Notes: generated by a model from the letters alone, not told the origin. A stretch of 64,000 bases of DNA from Maribacter antarcticus DSM 21422 (GCF_000621125.1 NZ_JHZC01000010.1:62001-126000), one strand, 5' to 3'. Counted from the stretch's first letter, positions 27,757-39,000 are shown. Numbers and translations: made by a program.

Positions 27757-28764
27757 ATGACCAAAACAAATCAGACTCTTGGAGAGTTTATTATAGAAAA
27801 CCAATCTTCTTTTAAGTATTCTTCTGGTGAACTTTCCAAACTTATTAATGCAATCCGGTTAGCTGCAAAAGTGGTAAACCATAAAGTGAATAAAGCAGGA
27901 TTAGTTGATATTTTGGGAGATGCGGGGGATACTAATATACAGGGTGAGGAGCAAAAGAAATTAGATGTCTTTGCTAACGAAAAATTTATTTCTACCCTAA
28001 AAAACAGAGAAATTGTTTGTGGAATTGCTTCAGAGGAGGAGGATAGTTTTATCACTATCAATAGTAGTGACAACAATCATCAGAATAAATATGTAGTATT
28101 GATAGATCCTTTGGATGGTTCTTCTAATGTGGATGTAAATGTATCGGTCGGAACCATATTCTCAATTTATAGACGCGTTACTCCAGTTGGTACACCAGTA
28201 ATTTTAGAAGATTTTCTTCAACCAGGAAACCAACAAGTAGCAGCTGGATATGTGGTTTATGGAACATCTACCATGTTAGTCTACACCACTGGTGATGGCG
28301 TAAACGGTTTCACCTTGAATCCGGCTTTGGGAACCTTTTACTTGTCTCATCCCAATATGCAATTTCCCGAAACAGGGAGAATTTATTCGGTCAATGAAGG
28401 TAACTATGTTCACTTTCATCAAGGTGTAAAAGATTATATTAAATATTGCCAGATGGAAGATGGTGATAGACCCTATACATCAAGATACATTGGTTCTTTA
28501 GTGTCGGATTTCCATAGAAACATGATTAAAGGAGGAATCTACATGTATCCTAAAAGTAGCGTTACCGAGAGTGGAAAACTTCGTTTACTCTATGAATGTA
28601 ACCCAATGGCTTTTATAGCAGAACAAGCAAATGGTTTGGCAGTTGGCGGTAGAACACGGATTATGGATATACAACCAACAGAACTGCACCAAAGGGTTCC
28701 TTTCTTTTGCGGAAGCCCGAAAATGGTAGAAAAACTACAAGAATTCCTTAATAAGTACCATTAA
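27757..28764 (+). CDS. fbp: Class 1 fructose-1,6-bisphosphatase
   Basis: The protein has 335 residues, usual for class I. The metal and substrate motif [12 protein letters not shown] lies near 115-126, preceded by GIASEEEDS. The C-terminal active-site segment [20 protein letters not shown] and [14 protein letters not shown] are intact. It removes the 1-phosphate of fructose bisphosphate in gluconeogenesis. It is a single-gene unit ended by a very strong palindromic terminator shared with the convergent TerB gene. Confidence 0.97.
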   Translation: MTKTNQTLGEFIIENQSSFKYSSGELSKLINAIRLAAKVVNHKVNKAGLVDILGDAGDTNIQGEEQKKLDVFANEKFISTLKNREIVCGIASEEEDSFITINSSDNNHQNKYVVLIDPLDGSSNVDVNVSVGTIFSIYRRVTPVGTPVILEDFLQPGNQQVAAGYVVYGTSTMLVYTTGDGVNGFTLNPALGTFYLSHPNMQFPETGRIYSVNEGNYVHFHQGVKDYIKYCQMEDGDRPYTSRYIGSLVSDFHRNMIKGGIYMYPKSSVTESGKLRLLYECNPMAFIAEQANGLAVGGRTRIMDIQPTELHQRVPFFCGSPKMVEKLQEFLNKYH

Positions 28765-28792
28765 AAAAGGGAGGCAATTGCCTCCCTTTTTT
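28763..28792. terminator. Bidirectional terminator between fbp and terB
   Basis: The run AAAAAAGGGAGGCAA followed immediately by its complement TTGCCTCCCTTTTTT gives a 15-bp perfect palindrome with poly-A and poly-T ends, suited to stop both convergent transcripts. Confidence 0.9.
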
Positions 28793-28811
28793 AATTTATT
28801 TCTTCAATTCG

Positions 28812-29234
28812 CTAGTGCTTTAGAAGGTATAAATAATCATCAAAATCTATTTTACCGCTAAATATAGCGATGGAACGTTCTATTACTTTATGGGCACTAT
28901 CTCCAGAAAATCCAAGACCTATAGCGTACTTTTTAAGCAATATCATTTCTTCATCATCTATAAAATGATCTGCAAAAATAATTCTAAAAAGATCGTATAA
29001 ACGTTCTAACCTTTTTTCAGAATTCACTGGTGGCTCTATGGGAAATTTGTTATCAGGATTCATTACCTCCTTATACTCTTTTTCTGAAATTTCTAGTTTT
29101 CGAGCAAAATTATCCAACATCGTTTTCTCCTCCTCACTTATTGTTCCATCAGAAGCAGCCAAAGTTACCATAGCAGCAAAATGTGCCACGTTCTTTCTGT
29201 GTTCAGGGTTTCCGTATAAATCTATAAAAGACAT
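28812..29234 (-). CDS. TerB-family protein
   Basis: The protein has 140 residues and is fully alpha-helical. The TerB-like signature is VAHFAAMVTLAASDGTISEEE with a second acidic helix pair (DHFIDDEEMILLKKYA). These resemble duplicated EF-like acidic loops. The fold is linked to tellurite resistance and envelope stress networks, but in Bacteroidetes it is usually a lone gene of unknown role. It is convergent with fbp and stands alone. Confidence 0.85.
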   Translation of the reverse strand: MSFIDLYGNPEHRKNVAHFAAMVTLAASDGTISEEEKTMLDNFARKLEISEKEYKEVMNPDNKFPIEPPVNSEKRLERLYDLFRIIFADHFIDDEEMILLKKYAIGLGFSGDSAHKVIERSIAIFSGKIDFDDYLYLLKH

Positions 29235-29335
29235 AATTTATTTTTTATTTAAACACAAATATAAATTTTTTACAATTCATAGTTTATATGATAGAGAACT
29301 TTGTTTTGCTAGCTAATTTGTAATTTCACTGCGCT

Positions 29336-30367
29336 ATGAACAAACCTCTTTTAGAATTTACGAACAAAGGTATTTATTGTGCTGTCGCGAAGGTTTACTT
29401 AGATCCTTGGAAACCGGTGCAGAATGCGATTATTTCTCACGGTCATGCAGACCATTGTCGTTGGGGGCATAAACGATATATCACTCATCATAGAAACGTG
29501 CCCATCATTTCCCACCGGTTAGGAGACATTCAAGTTACCGGAAAGGAATGGGGAGAGACCTTCAGTATCAACAATGTAAAATTTAGTCTTCATCCTGCAG
29601 GCCACATCATTGGTTCTTCCCAAATTAGGGTAGAACACAAAGGAGAAATATGGGTATTCACAGGAGATTATAAAACCGAGAACGATGGGATTTCCACACC
29701 ATACGAATCTGTTAAGTGCCATACCTTTATTACGGAATGCACTTTTGGCTTGCCCGCCTTTTCTTGGACGCCACAAACAGAAGTTCTAAACAATATTAAC
29801 AATTGGTGGAGCGAAAATAGGGCAGAGGGGAAAACATCGGTACTTTTTGGATACAGTCTAGGAAAGGCGCAACGGTTACTAAAATATTTGGACACCGATA
29901 TCGGTAAAATTTATACCCATGGCGCTATAGAAAAAATGACTGAGGTTTTACGTCCTCTAGTTGATTTTCCTGAAACAAATTTAATAACTCGGGATACAAA
30001 AAAAACAGATCTTTTAGGTAACATCGTTTTAGCACCTCCAAGTGCACATGGTTCCCCATGGATTCGTAAAATGGTACCTTATGTAACAGCGTCGGCAAGC
30101 GGATGGATGGCTTTTAGGGGGGCAAGAAGGAGACGAGCCATTGATAAGGGTTTCGTGTTAAGTGACCATTGCGACTGGCAGGGGCTCTTAGCAAGTATTG
30201 AAGCCACAGGAGCAGAGAAAGTTATTTGTACTCATGGGTATACAGATATTTTTTCAAGGTACCTGCGCGAACAAGGTTATGATGCGAGAACAGAAAGCAC
30301 ACAATATGGGGAAGAAGAAAATGAAGTAACGGTTGAGAAAACAACGGAAAGCATAATGTCGTCATGA
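29336..30367 (+). CDS. Ligase-associated MBL-fold DNA exonuclease
   Basis: The protein has 343 residues. The metallo-beta-lactamase/beta-CASP nuclease motif HGHADH (His35, His37, Asp39, His40) and HPAGHIIGSSQ, FTGDYK and SDHCDW follow in order. It belongs to the exonuclease that always accompanies the bacterial ATP-dependent ligase/Lhr helicase/PdeM set. Its stop overlaps the ligase start by 4 bp (ATGA), so expression is coupled. It probably processes damaged DNA ends before ligation. Confidence 0.95.
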   Translation: MNKPLLEFTNKGIYCAVAKVYLDPWKPVQNAIISHGHADHCRWGHKRYITHHRNVPIISHRLGDIQVTGKEWGETFSINNVKFSLHPAGHIIGSSQIRVEHKGEIWVFTGDYKTENDGISTPYESVKCHTFITECTFGLPAFSWTPQTEVLNNINNWWSENRAEGKTSVLFGYSLGKAQRLLKYLDTDIGKIYTHGAIEKMTEVLRPLVDFPETNLITRDTKKTDLLGNIVLAPPSAHGSPWIRKMVPYVTASASGWMAFRGARRRRAIDKGFVLSDHCDWQGLLASIEATGAEKVICTHGYTDIFSRYLREQGYDARTESTQYGEEENEVTVEKTTESIMSS

Positions 30368-31983
30368 AGGATTTTGCACTACTTATAAAAACATTGGACA
30401 GCACAAACAAGACCACATTAAAGGTAGCGGCTTTGGCTGATTATTTTAATAAGGCCAGTGCTACCGACAAGGTATGGACCATTGCTATTTTATCCCACCG
30501 TAGACCACCAAGACCTGTGAATACCACCTTATTGAGAGCATGGGCCTCAGAACTCGCGAATATTCCGTTATGGCTTTTTGAAGAAAGCTACCATATTGTG
30601 GGTGATTTGGCAGAAACCATTGCTTTGGTAATTCCCACAACTACATCAACAACCACAAAAACATTGACACAATTCTTGGAGGAGATGATTGCCCTTAAAA
30701 TGAAGACAGACGAGGATAAAAAAAATTATCTACTTGGTAATTGGAAAGTATTGGATTACTATGAGCGTTTTGTTTTTACTAAGCTTATTACAGGCGGTTT
30801 CCGTATTGGGGTAAGTCAAAAATTAATGACTCGTGCCTTATCACAGGCAACAGAAATTGACGAGGATATTCTTGCTTATAAATTGATGGGCAACTGGGAC
30901 CCGAACACTATAACCTTTCAAGAACTGATTTTAGAAGAAAACGAGAGTGATTACCTTTCCAAACCCTATCCATTTTATTTGGCTTATGCTATTGAGGGAG
31001 AAGTAGATGAACTGGGGGAGGTACAAGACTGGTCTGTAGAACATAAATGGGATGGCATACGTTCACAGGTTATTCTTAGAAATGATGAAATCTTTATCTG
31101 GAGTCGAGGTGAGGAACTAGTCACGGACAAGTATCCAGAATTTCACTCTTTTGTAGGGGTCATTCCAAATGGAACTGTACTGGACGGGGAAATTTTACCC
31201 TTTCCAAATAATGAAATAGGAACCTTCAATGACTTACAGACTAGAATAGGCCGAAAAATAGTTTCGAAAGCACTCCTTGCTAAAGTACCTGTAATTCTAA
31301 AAGCCTATGATCTTTTGGAATGGGAAGGTAAAGATGTTCGTCAGTTACCATTTATAGAACGAAGGAAGTTATTGGAAGAATTAGTTAAAGATGTATGTGA
31401 ATCTGAGCATTATAAAAATGACCTGCCCTTTCATCTCTCTGAAACCATGCACTTTGATTCTTGGGTAGCTGTAGCTGAAGAACGTACAAAATCTAGGGAA
31501 AGGAGAAGTGAAGGTCTGATGCTTAAGAGAAAAGATTCCGCGTATCTCGTAGGGCGGAAAAAAGGCGATTGGTGGAAATGGAAAGTAGACCCCTTAACGA
31601 TTGATGCCGTGCTTACTTATGCCATGCGAGGTCATGGGAGAAGAAGTAACTTATTTACAGATTATACCTTTGCTCTTTGGAATGAGAACGAAACTGGAGA
31701 TAAAGAATTAGTGACATTTGCTAAAGCCTATTCCGGACTTACAGATACTGAATTGAAGAAAGTTGATGCTTGGATAAAGAAAAACACCATGGAACGCTTT
31801 GGCCCCGTCCGAAGTGTAACCCCACACCATGTATTTGAAATTGCCTTTGAAGGAATAGCTGTTTCCAAACGTCATAAAAGCGGCATCGCCACTAGGTTTC
31901 CAAGGATTTTACGATGGCGGCAAGACAAAACAATTCATGAAGCCAATAATCTGGAAGATTTGAAAGCGCTAATCCCCAATTAG
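30364..31983 (+). CDS. ATP-dependent DNA ligase of the ligase-associated repair cluster
   Basis: The protein has 539 residues. The adenylation motif is HKWDGIRSQ with catalytic Lys228. Motif III is in LDGEILPF, and the nucleotidyltransferase and OB domains continue with EGLMLKRKDSAY and WWKWKVDPLT. An N-terminal alpha-helical DNA-binding domain is present. It joins DNA nicks using ATP, separate from the housekeeping NAD ligase. Genes on both sides belong to the same repair cluster, with 4 bp overlap upstream and 2 bp gap downstream. Confidence 0.96.
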   Translation: MKDFALLIKTLDSTNKTTLKVAALADYFNKASATDKVWTIAILSHRRPPRPVNTTLLRAWASELANIPLWLFEESYHIVGDLAETIALVIPTTTSTTTKTLTQFLEEMIALKMKTDEDKKNYLLGNWKVLDYYERFVFTKLITGGFRIGVSQKLMTRALSQATEIDEDILAYKLMGNWDPNTITFQELILEENESDYLSKPYPFYLAYAIEGEVDELGEVQDWSVEHKWDGIRSQVILRNDEIFIWSRGEELVTDKYPEFHSFVGVIPNGTVLDGEILPFPNNEIGTFNDLQTRIGRKIVSKALLAKVPVILKAYDLLEWEGKDVRQLPFIERRKLLEELVKDVCESEHYKNDLPFHLSETMHFDSWVAVAEERTKSRERRSEGLMLKRKDSAYLVGRKKGDWWKWKVDPLTIDAVLTYAMRGHGRRSNLFTDYTFALWNENETGDKELVTFAKAYSGLTDTELKKVDAWIKKNTMERFGPVRSVTPHHVFEIAFEGIAVSKRHKSGIATRFPRILRWRQDKTIHEANNLEDLKALIPN

Positions 31984-31985
31984 CT

Positions 31986-34448
31986 ATGAATAGAAATGAA
32001 CTTTATAACATAGCAGAAACCTGGTTCAAAGAGCAAGGCTGGAAACCCTTTAAATTCCAAAAAGATACATGGACGGCTTTTTTACAGGGTAAAAACGGAC
32101 TATTAAATGCACCTACAGGCAGTGGGAAAACCTATGCCCTTTGGTTTCCTATTGTGCTCAATTATATTAAAAATCATCCTGACTATAAAACCAATCATAA
32201 AAAAGGTTTAAAGGCTATTTGGATTACGCCGTTACGCGCCTTATCCAATGAAATAAAACAATCTGCAGAGCGCATTACCCAAGATTTGGGTGCGCAAATG
32301 AGGGTGGGTATCCGGACGGGTGACACCACAGCAAAGGAACGTTCTCAGCAAAAAAGAACGATGCCAGACCTATTGATAACAACACCAGAGAGTCTTCAGT
32401 TGTTACTGTCCTCTAAAGGATACGAGAAGGTGTTTAAAGACTGCACAGCTATAGTCGTAGATGAGTGGCATGAACTTTTAGGAACGAAAAGGGGTGTGCA
32501 GATGGAGCTGGGCCTTTCCCGCTTAAAAACGATAAGTAAAGACTTGCGTATTTGGGGAATTTCAGCAACTATAGGTAATTTAGAACAAGGCAGGGAAGTG
32601 TTATTAGGGCCAGATACAAAAGCACTTGAAAATTCAGTCTTAATAAAGGCAAAACTCCATAAGAAAATAACGGTAAAGAGTATTATTCCTAAGGAGATGG
32701 AAACCTTTCCTTGGCGTGGTCATTTGGGGCTTAAACTACTGGAAGATGTCGTGCCAATCATTAATAAAAGTAAAACAACCTTACTCTTTACAAATACGCG
32801 CAGCCAATGCGAAATATGGTTCCAGAAAATACTGGAGAAACACCCCGAATATGCGGGAGAGTTTGCCATGCACCATGGTAGTGTAAATAAGGAAACCCGA
32901 CTTTGGGTAGAACAAGCCATACGTAACGAAAGCCTAAAAGCTGTGGTTTGTACTTCAAGCTTAGATTTGGGTGTAGATTTTGCCCCGGTAGAAACGGTAA
33001 TCCAGATTGGCGGACCCAAAGGTGTAGCCCGTTTTCTGCAACGTGCAGGACGAAGTGGCCATAGTCCAGGAAAAGAAAGTGTCATTTATTTTCTACCCAC
33101 ACATGCTATGGAACTCATTGAGGCCTCGGCCATGCAACAGGCGGTAAAGCATGAAGCAGTCGAAGATCGTATTCCGTACTTAAATAGCTTTGATGTGCTC
33201 TTACAATACCTTACCACTTTGGCAGTATCCGACGGATTTTATCCGGATGAAATCTACCAAGAGATAAAGCAGACGTTTTGCTATCAAGGTATATCGGATG
33301 TACAGTGGCAATGGCTACTTAACTTTTTGGTCATGGGCAGCCAGAGCCTACAATCTTATGACGAATATAAAAAGGTAGACGTAGAGGACGATGGTAGGTT
33401 TAAAGTGAATAATCGTGGTATTGCCATGCGACATCGGTTTCAGATTGGAACTATTGTAGGCGATGCTAATATTGTAGTCAAGTATCAAAAGGGTGGCTAT
33501 ATTGGATCTATAGAAGAGTTTTTTATTTCTAAATTAGCGCAAGGGGATGTGTTTACGTTTGCAGGAAGAAATCTTGAGTTTATACGTTTAAAAGGAATGC
33601 AAGCACATGTAAAAAACTCTACTAAACGCACCAATAAAATACCTAGTTGGATGGGTGGGCGACTTAGTTTTTCTGCACAGATGTCAGAATTACTACGACA
33701 AGAATTGTATACTGCCGAGCTGGAAACGGGTCAGCAATCCATAGAAATCCAATCCTTGGCTCCTATGTTTAATAAGCAAAGGGAAGAGAGCATGGTGCCC
33801 AAACCCAACGAATTTTTAATTGAAACGTTTAAAACACGGGACGGCTATCACCATATTTTTTATCCTTTTGAAGGACGCGGCGTACATGAGGCGATGAGCA
33901 GTATGTTGGCCTATCGTATTAGCCTATTGATGCCTATTACCTGTTCTTTGGCTTATAATGACTATGGGTTTGAATTACTTTCAGACAGACAGATAGATAT
34001 TCAGGAAGTGCTGGACAACAATCTTTTGACGTCTGAATTTATGCTGTCAGATCTTCAAAAAAGTTTGAATTCCAATGAAATGGCCAGACGAAAATTCAGA
34101 GATATCGCCGTAATCAGTGGCATGGTATTTACAGGATATCCGAACAAGGGCATCAAGATGAAGCACCTGCAGAGTAGCTCCCAACTGTTATTCGATGTTT
34201 TTAAGGATTTTGAAGCTGATAACCTATTGTACCAACAGGCTTATACCGAAACTTTTGAGCATCAATTGGAGGAAGGTAGGCTTCGGATGGCATTGGAACG
34301 AATTGCATCACAAGAAATAGTTTGGAAGAAATGCACTAAACCCACGCCTTTTTCCTTTCCGATTATTACTGACAGACTACGGGAAAAATTATCAAGCGAA
34401 AAATTGGCAGACCGCATCAAAAGAATGACGGCTATCTTGATGAAATAA
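31986..34448 (+). CDS. Ligase-associated DEXH-box helicase, Lhr family
   Basis: The protein has 820 residues. Walker A is NAPTGSGKT (Lys48). The DEXH box reads VVDEWHELLG, the DEWH form seen in this group. Helicase lobe 2 has ICTSSLDLG-like text (VCTSSLDLGVDF) and the arginine motif QRAGRSGH. The C-terminal half is the Lhr winged-helix/core and adjacent domain. It probably translocates on single-stranded DNA in the damage-response complex with ligase, exonuclease and PdeM. Confidence 0.96.
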   Translation: MNRNELYNIAETWFKEQGWKPFKFQKDTWTAFLQGKNGLLNAPTGSGKTYALWFPIVLNYIKNHPDYKTNHKKGLKAIWITPLRALSNEIKQSAERITQDLGAQMRVGIRTGDTTAKERSQQKRTMPDLLITTPESLQLLLSSKGYEKVFKDCTAIVVDEWHELLGTKRGVQMELGLSRLKTISKDLRIWGISATIGNLEQGREVLLGPDTKALENSVLIKAKLHKKITVKSIIPKEMETFPWRGHLGLKLLEDVVPIINKSKTTLLFTNTRSQCEIWFQKILEKHPEYAGEFAMHHGSVNKETRLWVEQAIRNESLKAVVCTSSLDLGVDFAPVETVIQIGGPKGVARFLQRAGRSGHSPGKESVIYFLPTHAMELIEASAMQQAVKHEAVEDRIPYLNSFDVLLQYLTTLAVSDGFYPDEIYQEIKQTFCYQGISDVQWQWLLNFLVMGSQSLQSYDEYKKVDVEDDGRFKVNNRGIAMRHRFQIGTIVGDANIVVKYQKGGYIGSIEEFFISKLAQGDVFTFAGRNLEFIRLKGMQAHVKNSTKRTNKIPSWMGGRLSFSAQMSELLRQELYTAELETGQQSIEIQSLAPMFNKQREESMVPKPNEFLIETFKTRDGYHHIFYPFEGRGVHEAMSSMLAYRISLLMPITCSLAYNDYGFELLSDRQIDIQEVLDNNLLTSEFMLSDLQKSLNSNEMARRKFRDIAVISGMVFTGYPNKGIKMKHLQSSSQLLFDVFKDFEADNLLYQQAYTETFEHQLEEGRLRMALERIASQEIVWKKCTKPTPFSFPIITDRLREKLSSEKLADRIKRMTAILMK

Positions 34449-34461
34449 GTAATTTTAACCC

Positions 34462-35136
34462 ATGACCGAATCTATCAAAATCCATAATCAAAATTTTATA
34501 ATGCACGCATCGGGTGTTTTTTTTTGGAAAGAACGTTCCATGCTGCTGATTAGTGATGTTCATTTGGGCAAGGTTTCCCATTTTAGAAAATTTGGAGCTG
34601 CGGTACCACAACAGGTTGTGCAAAAGAATTTTGAAAGTATGAATACGGCTATCCAATATTTCAATCCTAAAAGGATTGTATTTATGGGAGACTTGTTTCA
34701 CTCTTCTCTGAATAAAGAGTGGGAACTTTTCGAGATATGGACCGCAGAACAGTCCTCGAGTATTATATTAGTGAGTGGCAATCACGATATTATATCCCCT
34801 TTAAAATATGAGAAATTGGGCATACAGGTAGTGGAAGAACTTATTTTAGATAATTTCCTTCTTACCCATCATCCAGAGGAACGCGATGGCTTCTTTAATT
34901 TTTGTGGACATATTCACCCAGCCATTAAGCTTACGGGACTCGGTAGACAAACAGTGCGACTTCCGTGTTTTTATAAGTCGCCCATACAGCTCATTTTACC
35001 AGCTTTTGGGGAGTTTACAGGTACGTATACATTACAGGCTAAAAAAGATTGTAAAGTTTTTGCCTTATTAGGCGATGCCGTCTTACCAGTTACCCTTACA
35101 GAGTCAAAAAGAAAAGGACGTTCAGCTAAGGGCTGA
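34462..35136 (+). CDS. pdeM: Ligase-associated phosphoesterase/endonuclease PdeM
   Basis: The protein has 224 residues. The calcineurin-type metallophosphoesterase motifs appear in order: SDVHLGK, GDLFHS, SGNHD, THHPEE and GHIHP. It is the fourth gene of the cluster, 13 bp after the helicase. PdeM acts as a metal-dependent nuclease within this damage-response module. A separate promoter for the TspO-like gene starts shortly after, so the cluster ends here. Confidence 0.95.
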   Translation: MTESIKIHNQNFIMHASGVFFWKERSMLLISDVHLGKVSHFRKFGAAVPQQVVQKNFESMNTAIQYFNPKRIVFMGDLFHSSLNKEWELFEIWTAEQSSSIILVSGNHDIISPLKYEKLGIQVVEELILDNFLLTHHPEERDGFFNFCGHIHPAIKLTGLGRQTVRLPCFYKSPIQLILPAFGEFTGTYTLQAKKDCKVFALLGDAVLPVTLTESKRKGRSAKG

Positions 35137-35178
35137 TTATTTAAACGGATAGCGTTCGCGATAATCCTACTCTTTAGC

Positions 35179-35186
35179 TACTTTTG
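35179..35186 (+). promoter_or_regulatory. Bacteroidetes -7 promoter box for the TspO-like gene
   Basis: TACTTTTG matches TAnnTTTG and sits 13 bp upstream of the ATG at 35200. A TTCG about 20 bp further upstream could be the -33 element. Confidence 0.5.
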
Positions 35187-35199
35187 AAAAAAAATCAAT

Positions 35200-35985
35200 A
35201 TGAAAAAGACACTCGCGCTCTTAAACTTGTTATCTGTCATCTTGGTGCTTGCGGTAAATTATATTTCTCAAGCACTAAGACTTAATGATACAACTATTGG
35301 TGAAATAAGTCGGAAATACGACAACCTGTTTACACCGGCCAGCTATGCTTTTGCTATTTGGGGCATTATCTTCCTAGGTCTTTTAGCGTATGGAATTTTT
35401 CAGGTTAGACGCGCTTTTTTTAGCGATAAGCCTAGTGCATTCATTGAGCAGACAGGCTATTGGTTTTTACTAGCAAATATTTTGAACTCCGTTTGGGTTA
35501 TCGCTTTCATCTATGACTATACGGGTCTTTCCGTTCTGATTATGTTAGGTATTCTCTTTTCGCTCATTAAAATCATCCTAAACACCAATATGGAACGCTG
35601 GGATGCAACCAAAAGTACGATTGCTTTTGTTTGGTGGCCCATTTGTCTCTATAGCGGGTGGATATCCGTGGCAACCATAGCCAATGTTTCAGCCTATCTG
35701 ACAAAAATTGGATGGGAAGGTGGCCCATTTTCGGAAATAAGTTGGACGATACTAATGATTGTTATCGCTACTGTTCTAAACCTTGTGATTATTTGGAAGC
35801 GCAATATGCGAGAATTTGCAGCCGTGGGCGTTTGGGCGTTGTTCGCCATTTTCGTGAGGCATAAAGATTCTTTTGAGACTATAGCGTACGCAGCGCTTAT
35901 GGGAAGTATAATTATCTTCAGCTATATCGCTTGGCATGGTTTTCAGAATAAAAAAACGAATCCTTTTGTTAATAAGGATTTATAA
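35200..35985 (+). CDS. TspO/MBR-like tryptophan-rich membrane protein
   Basis: The protein has 261 residues with about seven hydrophobic helices. Tryptophan-rich motifs (FAIWGIIFLGLLAYG, FVWWPICLYSGWISVATI, SWTILMIV) match the TspO/MBR group annotated as tryptophan-rich sensory protein in Flavobacteriia. It is longer than classical five-helix TspO (about 160 residues), so function need not be porphyrin binding. It stands between the repair cluster and mfd with its own promoter box. Confidence 0.85.
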   Translation: MKKTLALLNLLSVILVLAVNYISQALRLNDTTIGEISRKYDNLFTPASYAFAIWGIIFLGLLAYGIFQVRRAFFSDKPSAFIEQTGYWFLLANILNSVWVIAFIYDYTGLSVLIMLGILFSLIKIILNTNMERWDATKSTIAFVWWPICLYSGWISVATIANVSAYLTKIGWEGGPFSEISWTILMIVIATVLNLVIIWKRNMREFAAVGVWALFAIFVRHKDSFETIAYAALMGSIIIFSYIAWHGFQNKKTNPFVNKDL

Positions 35986-36035
35986 CCATAATGTTATTTT
36001 ATGCCCAATCCTTGGGAGAAAGCTGATCTAGAAAC

Positions 36036-36043
36036 TATCTTTG
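36036..36043 (+). promoter_or_regulatory. Bacteroidetes -7 promoter box for mfd
   Basis: TATCTTTG followed by C matches TAnnTTTG(C). A TTGG sits 20 bp upstream at 36012-36015, near the usual -33 spacing. It lies 19 bp before the TTG start of mfd. Confidence 0.6.
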
Positions 36044-36062
36044 CAGGCCAATACCACATTTT

Positions 36063-39000
36063 TTGGCAAAATTGACCATCTCTGAATTATTTTCAACAGC
36101 TCCTAACGTACAGGAACTACAAAGAGCTATTGCCAAATCCGAAATAGCTCACCCAATACAGGTGCAGTTAAAAGGTTTAGTAGGTTCTTCTCTTTCCTTT
36201 GTTTTGGCAGAAGCTTTCAAGAAAGCTCACGCTCCATTCTTATTAATTTTTAATGATAAGGAGGAGGCAGCGTACTATCTAAATGATCTAGAACAGATTA
36301 TCGGAGAAAAGGACGTCCTTTTCTATCCTGATAGTTATCGCAGACCGTATCAAATTGAAGAGACAAACAATGCAAATGTACTTTTGCGAGCCGAGGTGCT
36401 CAACCGTATCAATTCGCGAAAGAAACCTGCTGTCATAGTGAGTTATCCAGATGCTTTGTTCGAAAAAGTAGTTACGCGCAAGGAACTTGATAAGAATACT
36501 TTAAAAATACAGCTAGAAGACACTCTTTCACTAGACTTTTTAAACGAAGTACTCTTTGAATATAGGTTTAAACGTGTAGATTTTGTTACTGAACCAGGAG
36601 AATTTTCTGTCCGTGGTGGTATTGTAGATGTGTTTTCCTTCTCCCATGATGAGCCTTACCGATTAGAGTTTTTCGGTGATGAGGTTGATAGTATACGCAC
36701 CTTTGATGTCGAAACACAATTAACAACGGAGAAGGTTAAAAAAATCACCATTGTACCCAATGTAGCTAATAAGTTTTTAACAGAGAAGCGAGAAAGTTTT
36801 TTAGGGTATATCTCCGATAAGACAATCGTATTTTCAAAAAACACAAGCTTATTATATGCACGTTTAGATGACTTTTTCGAAAAGGCTATAGAAGCTTTTA
36901 CGAAACTATCCGAAGACATAAAACATGCAGAACCAGACGAGCTTTTCCTTAACGGTACCGCATTTAAAAAGCAACTTAAGGAGTTTGGAGTAATCTCTTT
37001 GGGTGGTACACGTACAAATGGTGCTACCAATACCAGGGAGATTACTTACGAAACAACGCCACAACCCTCGTTCAATAAGAAGTTCGATTTACTAATACAA
37101 AATCTTAACGAGTTCCATTCCGTAGGATTTGAAAATTATATCTGTTGTGCTACGGAACAGCAGGCGAGGCGTTTTAATGATATCTTCGAAGAAATATCGG
37201 AAAAAGTACATTACAAAACCATCGTCTTTCCACTGTACCAGGGTTTTATAGCCAAAGACTTAAAACTGGTCTGTTATACAGATCATCAAATCTTTGAACG
37301 CTACCATAAATTCCACCTTAAAAATGGCTACGCTAAAAAGCAGGCCATTACATTAAAGGAAATCAATAAGCTTGAAATAGGAGACTATGTAACCCACATA
37401 GATCATGGTATCGGTAAGTTTGGGGGATTACAGAAGATAGATGTGGAAGGTAAAAAGCAGGAAGCCATAAAGTTGATGTATGGCGAACGCGATATTTTAT
37501 ATGTAAGCATCCACTCTTTACATAAAATTTCCAAATTTAATGGAAAGGATGGAGCACCACCTAAGATTTATAAATTAGGTTCTGGAGCTTGGAAAAAAGT
37601 AAAGGATAAGACCAAATCCCGCGTTAAGAAAATTGCCTATAATCTTATTAAACTCTATGCAAAACGACGTTTAGAAAAAGGATTTCAGTACGATCCCGAC
37701 AGCTACTTACAAAATGAGCTAGAAGCGTCTTTTATTTACGAAGATACACCAGACCAAGGCACCGCAACAGCCGATATTAAAAAGGACATGGAGAGTGAAC
37801 GTCCTATGGATCGTCTCATATGCGGAGATGTAGGTTTTGGTAAGACTGAGGTTGCTATACGCGCAGCATTCAAGGCCGTGGATAACGGTAAACAAGTTGC
37901 AGTTCTGGTGCCTACAACTATTCTTGCTTTCCAACACCATAGAACTTTTACCGAACGTTTGAAGGAAATGCCAGTAACCGTAGACTATCTGAATCGTTTC
38001 CGAACAGCAAAAGAACGCAAGGAAACACTAGAAAAACTTGAGGTTGGAAAAGTAGATATTATTATCGGCACACATCAACTGGTAAATAAAAAGGTCGTAT
38101 TTAAAGATTTAGGATTGCTTATTGTTGATGAAGAGCAAAAATTTGGAGTTGCGGTCAAGGATAAATTAAAGGCCATAAAAGAAAATGTAGATGTACTGAC
38201 CCTTACGGCAACCCCCATTCCTAGGACCTTACAGTTTAGTCTTATGGCTGCCCGTGATTTATCGGTTATTACGACACCTCCACCTAATAGATACCCGATT
38301 GAAAGTAATGTGGTCGGTTTCAACGAAGAGACGATTAGGGATGCCATAGCCTACGAAATAGAACGTGGTGGGCAGGTATTCTTTATCCATAACCGGATTG
38401 AAAATATTAAAGAAGTAGCCGGTATGATTCAACGCTTGGTGCCCGATGCCAAAGTAAGCATAGGCCATGGTCAAATGGAAGGTAAAAAACTGGAAACTTT
38501 GATGCTCAGTTTTATAAATGGCGAGTTTGACGTCCTCGTTTCTACCACTATCGTAGAAAGTGGTTTGGACGTAACGAATGCGAACACTATTTTTATTAAC
38601 AATGCCAACAATTTTGGCTTAAGTGATCTTCATCAAATGCGTGGGCGAGTAGGTCGAAGTAACAAAAAAGCTTTTTGTTATTTTATTACTCCACCCTATG
38701 AATCAATGACCAATGATGCGCGCAAACGTATTGAAGCTTTAGAGCAATTTTCGGAATTGGGAAGTGGCTTTAATATAGCCATGAAGGATTTGGAGATACG
38801 TGGTGCGGGAGACCTTTTAGGAGGTGAGCAAAGTGGTTTTATAAATGATATAGGATTTGAGACCTATCAGAAAATATTAGCAGAGGCTATTGACGAACTT
38901 AAAGAGAATGAGTTCAAAGATCTTTATGAAGAAGTAGAAGGGCGCAAAGAGAAAGTCTTTGTAAAAGAAACACAAATAGATTCAGATTTTGAGCTGCTTT

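Noticed and set aside
36001-36075. 24-codon ATG frame before mfd
   Set aside because: It overlaps the promoter box and mfd start in another frame, so it is probably chance.
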